Assembly: GCA_964034945.1 (NCBI GenBank)
Contig: OZ035962.1
Location: 87,832,650 to 87,896,649 of the forward strand
From: Chrysopilus asiliformis
Taxonomy: Eukaryota > Arthropoda > Insecta > Diptera > Rhagionidae
Direction: 5' to 3'
DNA length: 64,000 nucleotides
In this document: positions 22,779-35,051 of the stretch, piece by piece
Layout of the letters: the number at the start of each line of letters is the position of its first letter
Numbering within the stretch: position 1 is the stretch's first letter
Program-made: the position numbers and the translations under genes
The notes under the pieces: generated by a model
The model's database searches: none
Told to the model about the DNA's origin: nothing
Seen by the model: only the letters and a program-made list of their open reading frames with translations

Positions 22779-23362
22779 AACATAACAAAAGCTATAATTG
22801 CCAATCTGGCAATTATTGAAAACCCGTATGGTGATATTCCTATCATAATTCGAGCAGTTGTACCAAAATTCCACTTTGAAGTCAAACTTTCAAATAAGAT
22901 TTTTTTAAATTTATTCCAATTGGATTTTGATGTAGGGGAGTTTTATGTAGAATCATATCCTAGAATCATATCCTTTTGTTCTTGGACTTTTTTGATAAGA
23001 TGCACCGTTTTTGAGATATTCACAAAAAACGTTTTCGTTCGTATGGGGGGTACCCCCCTAATGGTCCATTTTTGCAAATTAACGAACTTAGCCTTGCATT
23101 TTACGAAAAACGGATCCACGCAAAATTTCAAGTCTCTAGCTCAATCCGTGCGCCCGCAATCCGCGCCACAGACGGACGGACGGACGGACGGACAGGCGGA
23201 CGGACAGACAGACAGACGTACGGACATGCAAAATTCAATTTTTTTTATCATTCTAAATACACTGGTGTAATTGATTTTTGTGTATGATGACTTGATCTTG
23301 GCGTTACAAACGGTAAGGCAAAGTTAATATATCCTTTGGTTTCAACATACGGGTATAAAAAG
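22779..23362 (-). repeat. Family D (GTCY)n-type repeat, copy 2
   Basis: This is the minus-strand counterpart of the copy at 39892-40434. Reading inverted: TATACCCGTATG..., the block TGAATTGCACC/TTACACCAGTG, the tract (GACGGACGGACAGACAG on plus, about 23170-23218), CGCGGATTGCGGGCGCACGG, GGGGGGTACCCCCCATACGA, and the 3' hairpin AATTGCC-AATC-TGGCAATT at 22796-22814. Both long open frames here (22719-23270, 22943-23131) are repeat sequence. Confidence 0.8.
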
Positions 23363-23534
23363 TCCCTCAAATCTCATAAAAAATACGTGAAAATGAGTGA
23401 ATTAAATTTTCTACTTTTCCATTTAACATTTAAACAAAACAAACACAAAAAACAGCACGGCTCCAGGATGTACAAAAATAACTTTTCAATTCACAAACTG
23501 ACAGTGAGAGTTAGTATAGTTTGTTAGGAGTTGG

Positions 23535-24647
23535 TACACTGAGAGAAATGCCCCATTGCGATATTTACAATGATGCATTGTAAATCTTCGCATTGTAAAA
23601 ACTTTCCCCAAATTGGAAAAGCACGCAATTTTCAATATAAACTTATTGATCTTACATATACATTAATATGAAAACAGGGAAAACTATGTTTTCATGGTAA
23701 ATTTTACATTGTTTGTTGATGAATTGATATGTACTATTGAAAAACCCAGAGTAAAATACAAAATAATATAAATCATATATAATTTTACATTGAAGATTTG
23801 TAAATTTTACAATTTTCCATATCATTTAATACATGTGAGTTAATAAAATCCGAAATTACATTTTTCGACTTTACATTTTTCGACTTACATACGAAATTAC
23901 ATTTTTCGACTATAAAATCATGCATTTCAACTTATACTTTTATATTTTTGTGAGGTTAATTTTGTATTTTCAAATGTAAAAAGAAAAAGAAAGTTGATGC
24001 CTTCAGCCGCCATATTTCCCATTGACATTTGATGGAAACGATTTCGTTTCGAGAATTAAATTTCTTATTTCAGGCGAATGACTGAAGGATATTGCATAAA
24101 AAGTGGATAGCATACATTTTTGAAACAGCATAATTTTATTGGCATCAAAATTTCATTGCAAAAGAAAAAAAAAATTTTACCGATAAAATAAAATTAAAGA
24201 AATTTTTCATTAAAACTAAATAATTTGATGGCCCATTAAAATCTGTTTAAATTTCAGATCCAATATTGTCGAAAAATTTTCGTGGCAACTAAAATCACGA
24301 CATGCAATCGGAGGAAAAGTCCATTATAAAATAATACTCCACAAAAAGTTTCGATTAATTTATCGCCATTAGATTTTTCTTGTTCGCTTTCTGTTTACGT
24401 TTTAATTTGTTCATCTCTGTTCACTCACCAAGCTAAGTAACCATTCGAGGGAGAAAGAAAACGCCGCATATTTGCTGCTTAAAATGCACAATATGGGTAT
24501 CAATTCATATGGCAAAATGTTGAATTCACAATGCGGCCGTGTTTCACATTGCTCAATGTAAATCTTACAATTTTGCGCAATGGCGCCCTTTTATAGTTGA
24601 AACATACGAATTCATATGCGTTTTCTATGACTTTTTCGCTCAGTGTA
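23535..24647. mobile_element. TA-flanked element with TACACTGAG ends (mariner/Tc1-like), about 1.1 kb
   Basis: The element runs 23537-24645 with TA on both sides. Ends are CACTGAGAGAAAT and, inverted, CACTGAGCGAAAA. Subterminal CCATTGCG and CATTGTAAA words recur at both sides. TA duplication with short termini fits a mariner/Tc1-type non-autonomous element. No transposase was found. The interior repeats TTTACATTTTTCGACT. Confidence 0.65.
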
Positions 24648-25364
24648 TGAATGACAAAGAAACACTATTCTATTTTGAATACGACATAATTTTCTTGTTG
24701 GCACAGGTCATTCTCTTTAGTTTGTATTCCGTGACATTTAGAGCCCTTTCCGGTAGACTGAACATTCTATACTCCTTTGTTTTAAATAATACACAGAGAT
24801 ATAGAAAAAATAAATGTGAAAGCCTGAAGTTGTCACCAAATTAGACGGATAAGAACAAGAAACAAAGATGGCATTATTTAAATATAGGAAGGAATGAATA
24901 AATTTTGCAGGTATGATATATTAATACGTAAAAAAGCAAGGTATTTTATGTAAATTTAATTCTATGCACATTCGTAGTGACCTTTAATGGTTTTCATTTT
25001 AAGAAAAAAACATTAAATTAAATCTTCTTTGAGATGAAAATAGAATTTTTCTTTATTTGATCAATAACAGATGAAAACTACATTTTGTGCTATTTTTAAC
25101 TTTTTATTTTCTTTCGCTTTAGATTTTATAGATGTTATTTCGGTTCCAGTGTTGAAATGATTGTACACAGGTATTTATACCACCATTTTTGTTGTATGGC
25201 ACTTATCTGCCACTGAACACTTCTAGTGGCAGTTACGTGCCAAACAACAAAAATTGTATTCGGCATATGTTATGCTACTTTTCCAGGTGCAATTGCTTGA
25301 AAAAATTATAGCATACAAAAGTTTTTTTTATGGGTAGCGTGATCATACTTACTCATACTTAACC
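24648..25364. other. No gene seen; one hairpin
   Basis: AT-rich. It contains the imperfect hairpin at 25186-25254 listed separately. Confidence 0.3.
25186..25254. repeat. Imperfect 69-base hairpin
   Basis: TTTTTGTTGTATGGCACTTA...CTGCCACT pairs with AGTGGCAGTTACGTGCCAAA...CAACAAAAA around a loop GAACACTTCT, with a few bulges. The size resembles a small RNA precursor, but it could equally be a tiny MITE. Nothing else supports expression. Confidence 0.45.
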
Positions 25365-25720
25365 ATACTTTTTTTTGGGGCCAGTCCGGAACAAGATAAG
25401 CAACAAATTTTATATTCAAAGCGTAACTTGATTAAGAAAAAACCAAAAAAAAGTCGATAATGTACGCCGCAGGTGAAATTTTCTTGATTAAGAAAAAATC
25501 AAGAAAAAAAGTCGGTAAAATACGCCGCAGGCGAAAGTTTCTAAATAAAATTTGGCACAGTTATTTAAATCAAGAGATACACAATCCCAAGTAAGAATTA
25601 GATTAAATTTTTGCGTTCTGTACGTTTTATAAATAGTAGTAACGAAAATTGTAAAAAATAGCAATAAAGAGAACTGCGCCGCAGGCCACATTTTTTTTAA
25701 AGTACACATCATGCAGGGTC
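25365..25720. repeat. Family H repeat fragment (CGCCGCAGG motif), copy 2
   Basis: ACGCCGCAGGTGAAATTTT, TTTAAATCAAGAGATACACA and ACGTTTTATAAATAGTAGTA match the interior of the TA-flanked element at 34012-35049 and the fragment at 56790-57140. CGCCGCAGG itself occurs three times here. The termini are missing. Confidence 0.65.
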
Positions 25721-28700
25721 TAAAATGAAAGAGCTTCAGAAAAGAATTGTCAGCGTGTATTGGAAAAAAAATTAAATTGGAAAAAAACTTAAAAAAGAAA
25801 AAATTAAATTAAAAAAAAAAAACAAAAAAAATTAAAAAAAAAGGGAAAATGGCGAACGACAAACGAAAAAAAAATATTGAAAAAATAAAGATCTTTAAAT
25901 AACGTGAAGTCTTAAATAACAGAGCTTTGAAAAATAATCCATAGAAAAGAAAATGGCGACTAAAAAATTTTTTTAGTCGCCATTATTAAAAAAAGAATAT
26001 TTTTTTTAAAAAAACAAGCTTTAAAGTGTACTAAAAATTTAAAAAGAAATTACTTAGAGATTTGGCCTCAAAAATAAAAGTAAGATAAAAGTTAATGTGC
26101 AAGAACTCTCAACGCTTTTATCTTGCTTTTATCTTGCTTTTATTTTTGAGGTAAAATTTTACCTTTGTATATTTAGTAAACTTTTAAAGCTTGTTTCAAA
26201 AAAATTGTTTTGGTTTTTTCCTTCCAATTCCACTTCATAAAAGCCGCAAATTACCATATCGGATCCTATCAATTTCCCAACAAAAATAGACAAAAAACAA
26301 TCCAAGAAAAAGGCTGAAAATGCCGCCACAATGATGGACACTTAATGAATTTTTGATCATCAGCCGATGATATCCTAAAAAGTATTGATTTTACTATCAT
26401 TAAAACGTAATCAAAAATGTCTGCGAATGGGAAATTCCATCCTTCCTTGGCCGGTTGGTAATTAATACATCATTAAGATTTTCGGGAGCGGCCCTAGAAG
26501 GATGAGACGTGGCGGTACTTGAACCGAACCGGATTTGCATATTATCCTAATATCCGACCCCGCCTCCTACCCCTTGAGACTTGGCAATTTTGTGATTTAC
26601 CAGAAAATTCCAAACGAATGAGTTTTCCATGAGTCTGGGGTCAAGAATGAAAAGGGGGTTAGGTCAGTCATTTTCATATGTCCAGCCAAGGTTATTACTA
26701 TGTATGTATGTCGAGGAAAAGCACCGCACAGCAACGGGAAAAGTCGTAAAGCCGGAATAAAACAACGAACGCAACAAATGGAAAAAGGATTCATATGGAA
26801 CCGAACTGAACGGTAGGGGATGGAAATTCTCCTGGCATCGCCCCAACACAGATTATCGTCATTTTGCCGGGTATACCTCCATCAAGTGAATACCCAACGA
26901 GAAACCCAGCCCTTAAATTGACTGACATATGCCAATTTGTCACCCCCGCCTGAAAATTTATAATGAAACGAGGAAATTTCAACAGGAAAAACGACTTTCC
27001 ATTCACTTTGCTGTTAAAAACTGTATTTTTGTTTAATGAATTTTTGGGTGGTTTTCCGGGTTTGTTTCAAGGATTTCAAGGAAAACTATTCAAAAAATCT
27101 TAGAGGGTTTTTTTGTTAGATTTTTACGGGGGCTTACTTGAGGGGAAACAATTTTTACCACTTGCTTACAGCAAACAACGTAAATCCAAAAATTTCACTG
27201 GGTTAAACACCACAGAAAACACAAAAGTTCACAGTTCAACTTTTTAAAATTTTCACCAGAAAAAAAAAATTCTATGACGAATTTTCACACACGGGGATTT
27301 TTCACAAAACGTTTTTTATTTTACTTCAAATTCCATCAAAGCGAAACTATAAAAGTAGTTTTTTTATTATTCAGACTATCGAAACACAACCAGATGAAAA
27401 ACGACCACGAAAATGAAAAACTTTTCTTTTTGTTTTTGTTTTTTTTTTTCGTTGAACATCAGAGAAAAATCAGGAATGAAAAATCACACAGAACTGATGA
27501 GATTTTTGGTATAAGAAAATTCTTTCGCTTATCACTAGAAATCACACCGGAAATTCAATGATGTGTCATTGAAATCGATCGAGTTTCCCAACGACGGAAA
27601 AGTCTTTTAGGTTTGTGACATTTTTCCAATGATTAAAGCCAGTGGAAAATGAACTTTTTGAGCAGATAGAAAACGAGACGCGTCTTCACAACACCATAGC
27701 ACACGACGCCATCTTTGTGTATCTTCAGGCCTGGGCTCGAAACCAACAAAAAACCATCCATCGGGACAGCAGCAGATGGCAGCACAAGATAGGATAGGGA
27801 GGAGCGGGACTACGGGAAGCGGGAATCTCTTCACATACATCTCCCCTATGTTTCACACACCCAGAAACTATTGACTACATAAGACGAATCCCGAAGTAGC
27901 AGCAGAGATGATGCTGTGTACGAGGAAGAGATTCATCTCATAAAATCCCGACACCCCTAACTCCCGTAGATTCCCGGTTCTATCGGGATAGGACGCAGTC
28001 CATCTGATGGGATTCTGGTTTTGATCTCTGCTGGGCTGGTTTTGATGACGACGGGAAATCCGCTGCTGGCCAAATGCCCGAGGAACCTATTTCGACGTCC
28101 ACCTTCTGGCCAAGTGGTGTGCAGAGATGGCAAAAGTTAATCCCGTGGTGTTCGACGTTGTCGGTTTATTTATGGTACCATCGATGCCAGAAATAGTGTT
28201 GCACACAGCATCTCATTATGTTGCCTTTCCGTTGGTATGGAATGACGACTTCCATGTGTTTATCGCGTACATAGAATCCCAATCCTCTCTCGGTAGACGT
28301 CATTTCGGCCATCTCTTAGATGGATCCGCAGAGCGAACTGTCAGATTTCGTTCCGCCGACACAGAAAACCTAGACCAGCACAACATAATTCCATGGACGG
28401 AAGAGAATCTATGCTGCGAAAATTGATATCTACGATGTAAGAGAAGGTTATGCTGCTGGCTGAGTGAGAGAAACATACCAACATAATCAGAGCATCGGAA
28501 TAATATGCTGTGTATCGTTTCGTTGTATCAAAAGCCAAAGTTGTACACACAAAATTACTACGTAAGCGTAACCTGCAATTGGAATCGTTAAAAAATTAAA
28601 GTAAATGGGCGAATGTAGACAGCATAGAAATGTATTTTTGGATGCGATTGCGTTCCACTTGGAAATTGGAAGATCTACAGTGGCGTGAAAAACTGTAACA

Positions 28701-28835
28701 ACGGGCTGAAATGTGCGAAATTTTTGAAACTTAAAAAATGACGGTGGCTTTTGGCGTTTTCGTAAATAGCAAAGCCAAGTTCTTGAATGGGTAAAATCGA
28801 ACCTGCCCACCCCCCCCCCCCTCGCCATCCGAAAA
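25721..28835. other. A-rich then less AT-rich single-copy DNA; no gene proven
   Basis: 25740-25900 is dominated by A runs. A palindromic repeat at 26067-26152 is listed separately. From about 26440 to 28700 the composition becomes more balanced and no repeats are seen; 27570-28450 is the most gene-like by composition. The frames 27607-27840 (minus, 77 aa), 28127-28426 (plus, 99 aa) and 28487-28846 (minus, 119 aa) have no domain I recognise. This is the best place to look for an unrecognised exon. Confidence 0.35.
26067..26152. repeat. Palindromic repeat of CCTCAAAAATAAAAG type
   Basis: CCTCAAAAATAAAAGTAAGA at the left pairs with the inverse of TCTTGCTTTTATTTTTGAGG at the right, leaving a loop of about 35 bases. 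It is related to the AATAAAAGCGAGATAAA repeats at 1640, 32130 and 59540. Confidence 0.6.
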
Positions 28836-28839
28836 CATA

Positions 28840-29066
28840 CAAACAAAATAGTTTTTTACAATTTTCTCGAAAACGGTCAGTGGTATTGAAAAATTTATGA
28901 AAGTAAGATGTGTTTAGAATATGATTTTACATAACTGTTCCATATATCAAAATCCAATCTGACCAATCCTTCTCCCATACAAAAAGGTTTTTTTCATAGA
29001 AATTTTTGTATGCTCTGATATATAGTATGTGACGATTGCCACCTGCCAATTGTAGCTTTTCTGCCG
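28840..29066 (+). repeat. Family A repeat copy 3, 3' part
   Basis: TTTTCTCGAAAACGGTCAGT, GATTTTACATAACTGTTCCA, ATCAAAATCCAATC and the terminal GACGATTGCCACCTGCCAAT identify the 3' half of family A. The 5' half and GTCY tract are absent. Confidence 0.7.
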
Positions 29067-31124
29067 TTTCCAAATTTTCTTCTATAATTCAATTTTTCAA
29101 TAAAAAAAATGTCCTGCGGCGCAATTTTTGTTACATCACGAAAAAGTAAGATGTTTTATGATTATCTAGATAAAACGATATAATTTTGAGATAAACCCTC
29201 TGATTGACCAGACAAAATTGACCATTCCAAGCATACAAAAATACATTTTGATCAAATTTTTTTAAAAATTCAGGGTCGCGAAATGCTGACTTTTTCCCCG
29301 GACGCTGCTTTGTCTTGGCACAGCCCTGACCACAAAGAATAGTCTTCTGAAGATTCAACCGGTTCTGTCATGCAAAGAGAGGGTTGTTCTGTCTTATAAT
29401 TCATTTAGGCAACTTTTCTATCATTTTTGACCCGTCTAGATGTGACATAATTTCATTCGTGAAAGTCATATTTTGGTGAAATATTCCAGTTAGAGGGTTA
29501 AGGTGTTTCAACGCCATGGCAGAATTCATTTGACAAGCATAACATAGTAAAAAATGCTAAAAATTGCATCAACTGTCCCTTGCCATTAGGGTTAAATTTG
29601 ATTCTGAGAGTTTTATTTAGTAGCAAGCCCCTCCCCCTTCACCGAAAAGAAATCCTGGCTACAGGGTTGCCCCGGGCAACAGAAATACTGCCGAAAATCA
29701 CAAAAATGTTGTAAATTTTCGCCGAAAGAACCTTAAGGAGCGACAAGTGTTCATGACGTCCTTAAATATCTCGATTTTCGAAGGAGGAAGGGGGGGGGGG
29801 GGGGGGGGGCAGGTTTCCCAATAAAAAATTTAACAATTGTGACCACGGAAAATCTATTCTAGAATCTCCAAACCTTCCCAATTTTTGTCATTTGCTCATT
29901 CCCAGGTGAAAAGAAGACCATTTGGAAGATTTTTCGTCGGAAATAAAGCTCTGATAGACATGAAAAAATAAACTCAATATGAAAGTATCGCAGTTGACCA
30001 TCTTGAAATGCCGAAAAAAGATTTTTTTTGAACACTGGAAATAGAATTTCCGATTATTTGTTTTTTTTTTATCTGTTGGAATATGAAATGTCCTTGAGGG
30101 GCTTCAGTTTCTTTTTCTATTCATGATGCTTTCGATCATTCGATTGCCAATGTAATCCGATTTCTGACTCAATTCAAAAGAAATCGAACAAAAATTACTG
30201 CTCCCAATCGCCAATTGAGGTTAAATGCTGACCAGTTTTCCAAGTCTTAAAGGCATTTCAGAATAGTATTAGACCCCAATCTTTTCTCTGATCCCACTCC
30301 ACTCTTGCCCTTTAAAAACTCTTAATTCTTGTTGTTTTTCTTACCTACTGAGGTATCTTTTTTAAAAAAAGATCAACATAAAAACACGTTAAAGAGCTTG
30401 TAGACACAACAATATTTCATATGGGCATTAAAATGTAAAACAATGAGTACAAAATTGTGGTAAATTATTTTGAACATTGACAATGAGAAATAAAATAATA
30501 ATAAAAAAAACATTCAACGTCTTAGAAATACCTCAAAGTATGTACAAAATAGAGCAAAAAAGCAATCTTTACCTGTACGAGTAGCTACATGTATTTAGAC
30601 CAAGGCATGACATTCTGAACAAAGATTTTATAAGAAGATTTTAATGAAAAAGTCGAGATAATGTTTTTTTTCTTTCCTTGAATTGCGTGCTTTTTCTGAT
30701 TTTAAAACATTTCTTCAAAACGTATTGCGGCTGTTTTGTTTATTTTCATTTGTGACTATCTACCAAATAACAGATATTAGATTTTTTTTACAATCTTATC
30801 AGTTTCAGTTTCACGCTTGATAAACTTTTTTCACTCTCAGTCTTTTTCCCAAATACGTTTAAGATTCTTGGAATTTTTTCAGGTTATGTACATAAAATGA
30901 ATCAAAAACCGGGTAATATTTTTTTCTATTTGCTTGGAGTTTTCGGAATAATGACAATGAAAGTAATCGCTATCAGTTATTTGTTTGCCTTGACCAAAAT
31001 ACACTGAAATTATTGCTAAAATATTGCTTACAGACATTGAACTTGTAATAGATTTCTACCGAATTTTTATGTTTGTATCCGCACATGAAATTAAGTAGAA
31101 ATTAACAAAGCTTTTAAATAAGCT
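29067..31124. other. No gene seen; G20 run
   Basis: A run of 20 G lies at 29790-29809. A GCCGTGCTGC-free, AT-rich remainder holds no repeat I could pair. CCTGCGGCGCAATTTT near 29112 is a faint family H echo. Confidence 0.3.
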
Positions 31125-31195
31125 TTAAGCCCAAATCAGACTAATGATTGCGATTACGATTGAAGGTTCTCGACCAATGAGATCAGATCAAAGTA
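31125..31195. repeat. Fragment of the GATTAC-hexamer MITE
   Basis: AAATCAGACTAATGATTGCG followed by ATTACGATTGAAG and CTCGACCAATGAGATCA matches the left part of the element at 44841-45027. The right end is lost into family A sequence (GATTGGATTTTGA). Confidence 0.6.
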
Positions 31196-31965
31196 GTCTG
31201 ATTGGATTTTGAAGTGTGCAAGAGTTATGTAAAATCATATTCTAAATACATTTTATGGTTGAAGTTTTTCGATGTGATGCATTAGAAAGAACTTTTCGGA
31301 TGTGAAAACATCCACAAAACTAATATACATTTTTTGTATTTTTTATGACCTGTAAACCGAGAAATTTCAACACAGTTCAATACTAAAAAGGACGCGAAAA
31401 GGACGAGAAAAGGACGAGTAAAGCCATGAATGTTTCAAGAATAAAACACAAACAGTGCACCGTTTTCGAACAAACGATTTAATTTGCATGGGGGAGCGAG
31501 GGGTAAGAAATGGTCCGATTTTGCCGGAACTCAGGATCAGTTTTAACGACAAACTTATCTGTGTAAAATTTCAAGTAACTAGCTTAATTGTTTCGAGAGT
31601 TATGGTCAGTATTTTTTACGTAAAAAACTCGTAAAAATTTAAAAGCCTGGCAAAAATGTAAAAAAAAACTAGCATAAAACATAAAACATAGAGCAACACA
31701 TTCAATTAGGTGCAACGCTAGTAGCAAAATGAGTCAGCAAATTTGTTTAGCAGACGAACAGACAGACGAACAGACAGACGGACAGACAGACGGGCAGACA
31801 GACGAACAGACAGACGGACAGATAGAAGGTCGAACGCGTAGACATTAAAATCTATTGTCATCCCTAATACCCTGGTGTAGTTCATTTTTATGTCCTACGA
31901 TTGATCCGATGCGTTACAAACGATATACTAAATCTAATAAACACTTCTATATGATTCTAGAATAT
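31190..31965 (-). repeat. Family A repeat copy 4
   Basis: Minus-strand copy with the ATCAAAATCCAATCGG block (inverted at 31199), a tract of GACAGACGAACAGACAGACG at about 31745-31830, the CCTGGTGTAGTTCATTTTTA block, and the GATCCGATGCGTTACAAACG 5' block. The ORF 31367-31552 lies within it and is not a gene. Confidence 0.75.
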
Positions 31966-32114
31966 AGCTAGGTATTTGAAACTATGCGCTAACTAAAAGT
32001 TCCACTTCTCTTTTACCCCTCATCTGCCATCTCCTGTGTCGTTAAAGCAATTTTCATCTGATTTTCACTATACGAAAAATTGTCTTTTTGGGAAAATGTT
32101 CCACTACTAAAAAA

Positions 32115-32215
32115 AGCCTCCACCCACGTTTTGCATCAGAAATAAAAGCGAGATAAATATTTATTTTATTTTTATGCTTTTATCTCGCTTACCAAAACGC
32201 GGCGCCCAAAAACAA
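32115..32215. repeat. AATAAAAGCGAGATAAA palindromic repeat
   Basis: AAATAAAAGCGAGATAAATA pairs with the inverse of TTTTTATGCTTTTATCTCGC, and GGCGCCCAAAAAC follows. Related copies lie at 1617-1690 and about 59510-59545. Confidence 0.5.
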
Positions 32216-32391
32216 ATTTTTTTTAATTTTAAAACTTTTTTTATTTTGGTTTTTATTTTTTATTTACTAGAATCAAGCCTTTTCTTGCGACGAGTAAATG
32301 CAATCTTGGTAAGAATTCGTTAAGCGTATACAGGCGACTATCGTTTCGATGACTTTTAAAATTGATCGCTTTACATAGGGTCTTAATTCTA

Positions 32392-33198
32392 ATATATAGC
32401 AGTGTTGTGCCGCGTAGTCTACGTGATGTAGACTACACCATTGTCTACGCGTAGACTTTTACTGACTTTTACTCTTCGCGTAGACAATGTAGACATTAAA
32501 TAAAATAAAGGATAGCTGATTTAGTTTTAAAATTTCATTTTCTTCAATTAATCTTAACATAATAAAGCACAATTTCCAGAAAGCAATCGCCAAATGATGT
32601 ACATGAGAACTTCGGAGCAAACTTTAATGGCAATTCTAATTTTATGCATGCAATCTAAGCGGTTTTTTTTTAATTTTTGCAATTAAAATCATATTGAATT
32701 CTAAAACCTTTTTGCTTCACACATTTTTCAATATAATGACCGTTTATTTAAAAAACTGATTCATTTGTATGGGATGGCTTTACTCATTTAAGAATTAGAA
32801 ATTTGGTTTTATATTTTTTCTTTTACCTGTGCCCTCTTAGTCGGCTTATGGCAGTATTTCGCAAAACATTTTTGCACTGCAGGCAAAAAGCGAAGTATTT
32901 GTTCTTGGCATAAATTAAATCAAAGCCCAGCTCTTTAAATGTTTTTTTAAGCCTTCCTGCCATATTTAAAAAAAAAACACCTCGCCATTTCTTGTAATTC
33001 TTGTAGTATAGCCATTTCTTGTAGTATAGTATTAGATATATGACTCATTAATGACTTTGTTTTGACAGATATGAGAAAGTCTACATTGTCTACGCCAATG
33101 TCTACATTGTCCACCCCAAATCTATTGTCTACGCTAATGTCTACACTGAAGTGTAGACAATTAAAGTCTACGCGTAGAGGAACAACACTGGTATATAG
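32392..33198. mobile_element. hAT-like non-autonomous element, 791 bp
   Basis: The element runs 32400-33190. Ends are CAGTGTTGTGCCGCGTAGTC and, inverted, CAGTGTTGTTCCTCTACGCG. Flanks ATATATAG (32392-32399) and GTATATAG (33191-33198) match at 7 of 8 positions and fit the hAT 8-bp pattern (T at 2, A at 7). Both subterminal regions are packed with GTCTACGCGTAGAC-like palindromic words, likely transposase contact sites. The 121-residue minus frame that crosses the right end is a product of these repeats. Confidence 0.85.
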
Positions 33199-34009
33199 TA
33201 TATTTTTATATATTAAATATCGATCATTATAGTGATATAATGGCGAAAACCGCCTCAAAACTGCTCCAAGGGTGCAAGAGATAGGAGAGGGGTTTTCAAA
33301 CAAGAAACACAATAAATTTTGGGGGACTATTTAACCAATGGTACGAACCGGGTTAAAATTGCTCCAACGGTGCAAGCGAGAGGGGTTGACAGGCAAAAGG
33401 AACGGCAGATTGTATACACTTATATTGCATTATCATCGGATAAGTGGAAGTGGGTCAAAATTACATTATAAGATTTATTCTTAACAGACAAACAAACAGA
33501 CAAAAAACAAACTAAATTAAAGCTTCTAAAAATAATGCTAATTTAGTCAGTCGCGCAAGAAATTTTCACTTTTTATGCTTAGTGAATTTAAATATCCCTT
33601 TATCGCTCTGAAAATCCCACAACACAATTTTTATTGGTCTAATACGAAAACTTACTGTAATGCCTGCATAATATCCCAATTAATGCAAACTACAAAAAAA
33701 AATAACCAAAACAAACAACGAAAGGCAATTAATCTTGACTTATCTTAGAGTAGTTTTCAAGAATCACCACAGAATCTTATCGCCAGCAGCTAACAAAACT
33801 AATGTCCGAATGTAATTAATTGTCGAAAGTGCCGGAAATCATTAAAAACAATTCTGGTATCCATAAACAATGATTGGGAAAAATTGTGAAAAAAACTACT
33901 TATAAAATATTGGAAAAAGGAATCGGAAAAATTGAATATTCAAAATATGGAGCAACAACAAAGCCTCAAATCGATTTAATGTTTTTAGTACATTGTCATA
34001 AAAATCGAG
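33199..34009. other. No gene or repeat recognised
   Basis: AT-rich sequence. A short ACAAACAGACAAAAAACAAA run near 33489 is a weak reminder of GTCY tracts. Confidence 0.3.
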
Positions 34010-35051
34010 TACACTCAGAAAAATAATTAAACTGATTCAAGGTCTACTTTTTGACAAGTCAAATCTGGCCTGTAGCAGGCAAACCGAGTTATCCATTACA
34101 TGAAATTAAATCTTTGAAATGTCTACCTTGGGTAGGGTGACTATATTTTTTTTGGGTCAATCTGAGACGTAAGGAGAGGGTGGGGGGGAGGATTAGATGG
34201 TTGTAACAGAATACCAGTGAAACAACGAAATTTCTTAAAAATAAAATCTTTATTTGGGCAAAAGCCAGAGAAAAGGCGTTAATAAATCTGCGCCGCAGGT
34301 GAAATTTTATTTAACAGACAGCGGCGCAAAGATTTAAATCAAGTGCTACACTGTCCAAAGCTAAAATTCACTTAATTTTTCGAACTCTTTACATATCATA
34401 AATAATGGCAACAGAAGTTGTAGAAATAGCAATTAACACGTTGGCTACCAGCCAAAAAAACGCTTAATCCGCTAGTATACACTGGGAAAAAACGCAAAAA
34501 TCATTTCTGTACTTTGTGAGTCACCAGTGAACACAAGATCAATACAGACAAAAACGAACGAATCGAATAAAATATAAGGGACAAAAAAAAATTCTTTGTA
34601 CCGCACGAGCGACTGCACTCAACCATGGAACTTGAGAAACTGACGGTAATGACAATAGTGTGTGTACACACCGGTGACTCACAGTGTAGCCAACGTGTTA
34701 AAGGAAAAGCACCGCAGGTGAATTTTTTTTAAAAATATATATGCGATTTGTGGTAAATCGTTGAAAAAATGCGCGGAAAGCGAAACAAATGGAATTTACA
34801 GCAGCCCCTAGCTGAAATAGAGTATTTTTTTTTTGAGAATTTTTAGTACAATTTTGTTCTGAAGTTTGTCGTGTCGCTCTCTTCTGGTAATTATGTTTAT
34901 CTGTCTCTTATCAACGGAAAATTCCCATTTACCACTTTAAGTTCAATTTTCAAACTGTTTGTTGTTATAGTGAGCTAGGCCTATAACGCAGGTGAAAGCG
35001 CCCCTAACAGAGGCTAAATTTTCCTGCAGAAAGTATATTTTTCTGAGTGTA
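34010..35051. mobile_element. TA-flanked family H element (mariner/Tc1-like), full length, 1038 bp
   Basis: The element runs 34012-35049 with TA on both sides. Ends are CACTCAGAAAAATAATT and, inverted, CACTCAGAAAAATATAC. CGCCGCAGGTGAAATTT and AGCACCGCAGGTGAA motifs occur inside. Interior fragments recur at 25365-25720 and 56790-57140, and a roughly 300-bp internal-deletion derivative starts at 63711. It carries a nested TTAA element at 34433-34701. No transposase was found. TA flanks and short termini suggest mariner/Tc1, without proof. Confidence 0.7.
34433..34701. mobile_element. TTAA-flanked MITE nested in the family H element
   Basis: TTAA at 34433-34436 and 34698-34701 bracket a 261-bp interior with ends CACGTTGGCTACCAG and, inverted, CACGTTGGCTACACT. 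The related sequence at about 25660 (AATAGCAATAAAGAGAAC) runs straight through the insertion point. Termini resemble those of family P2 (CACGTTGACTGCC). Confidence 0.8.
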
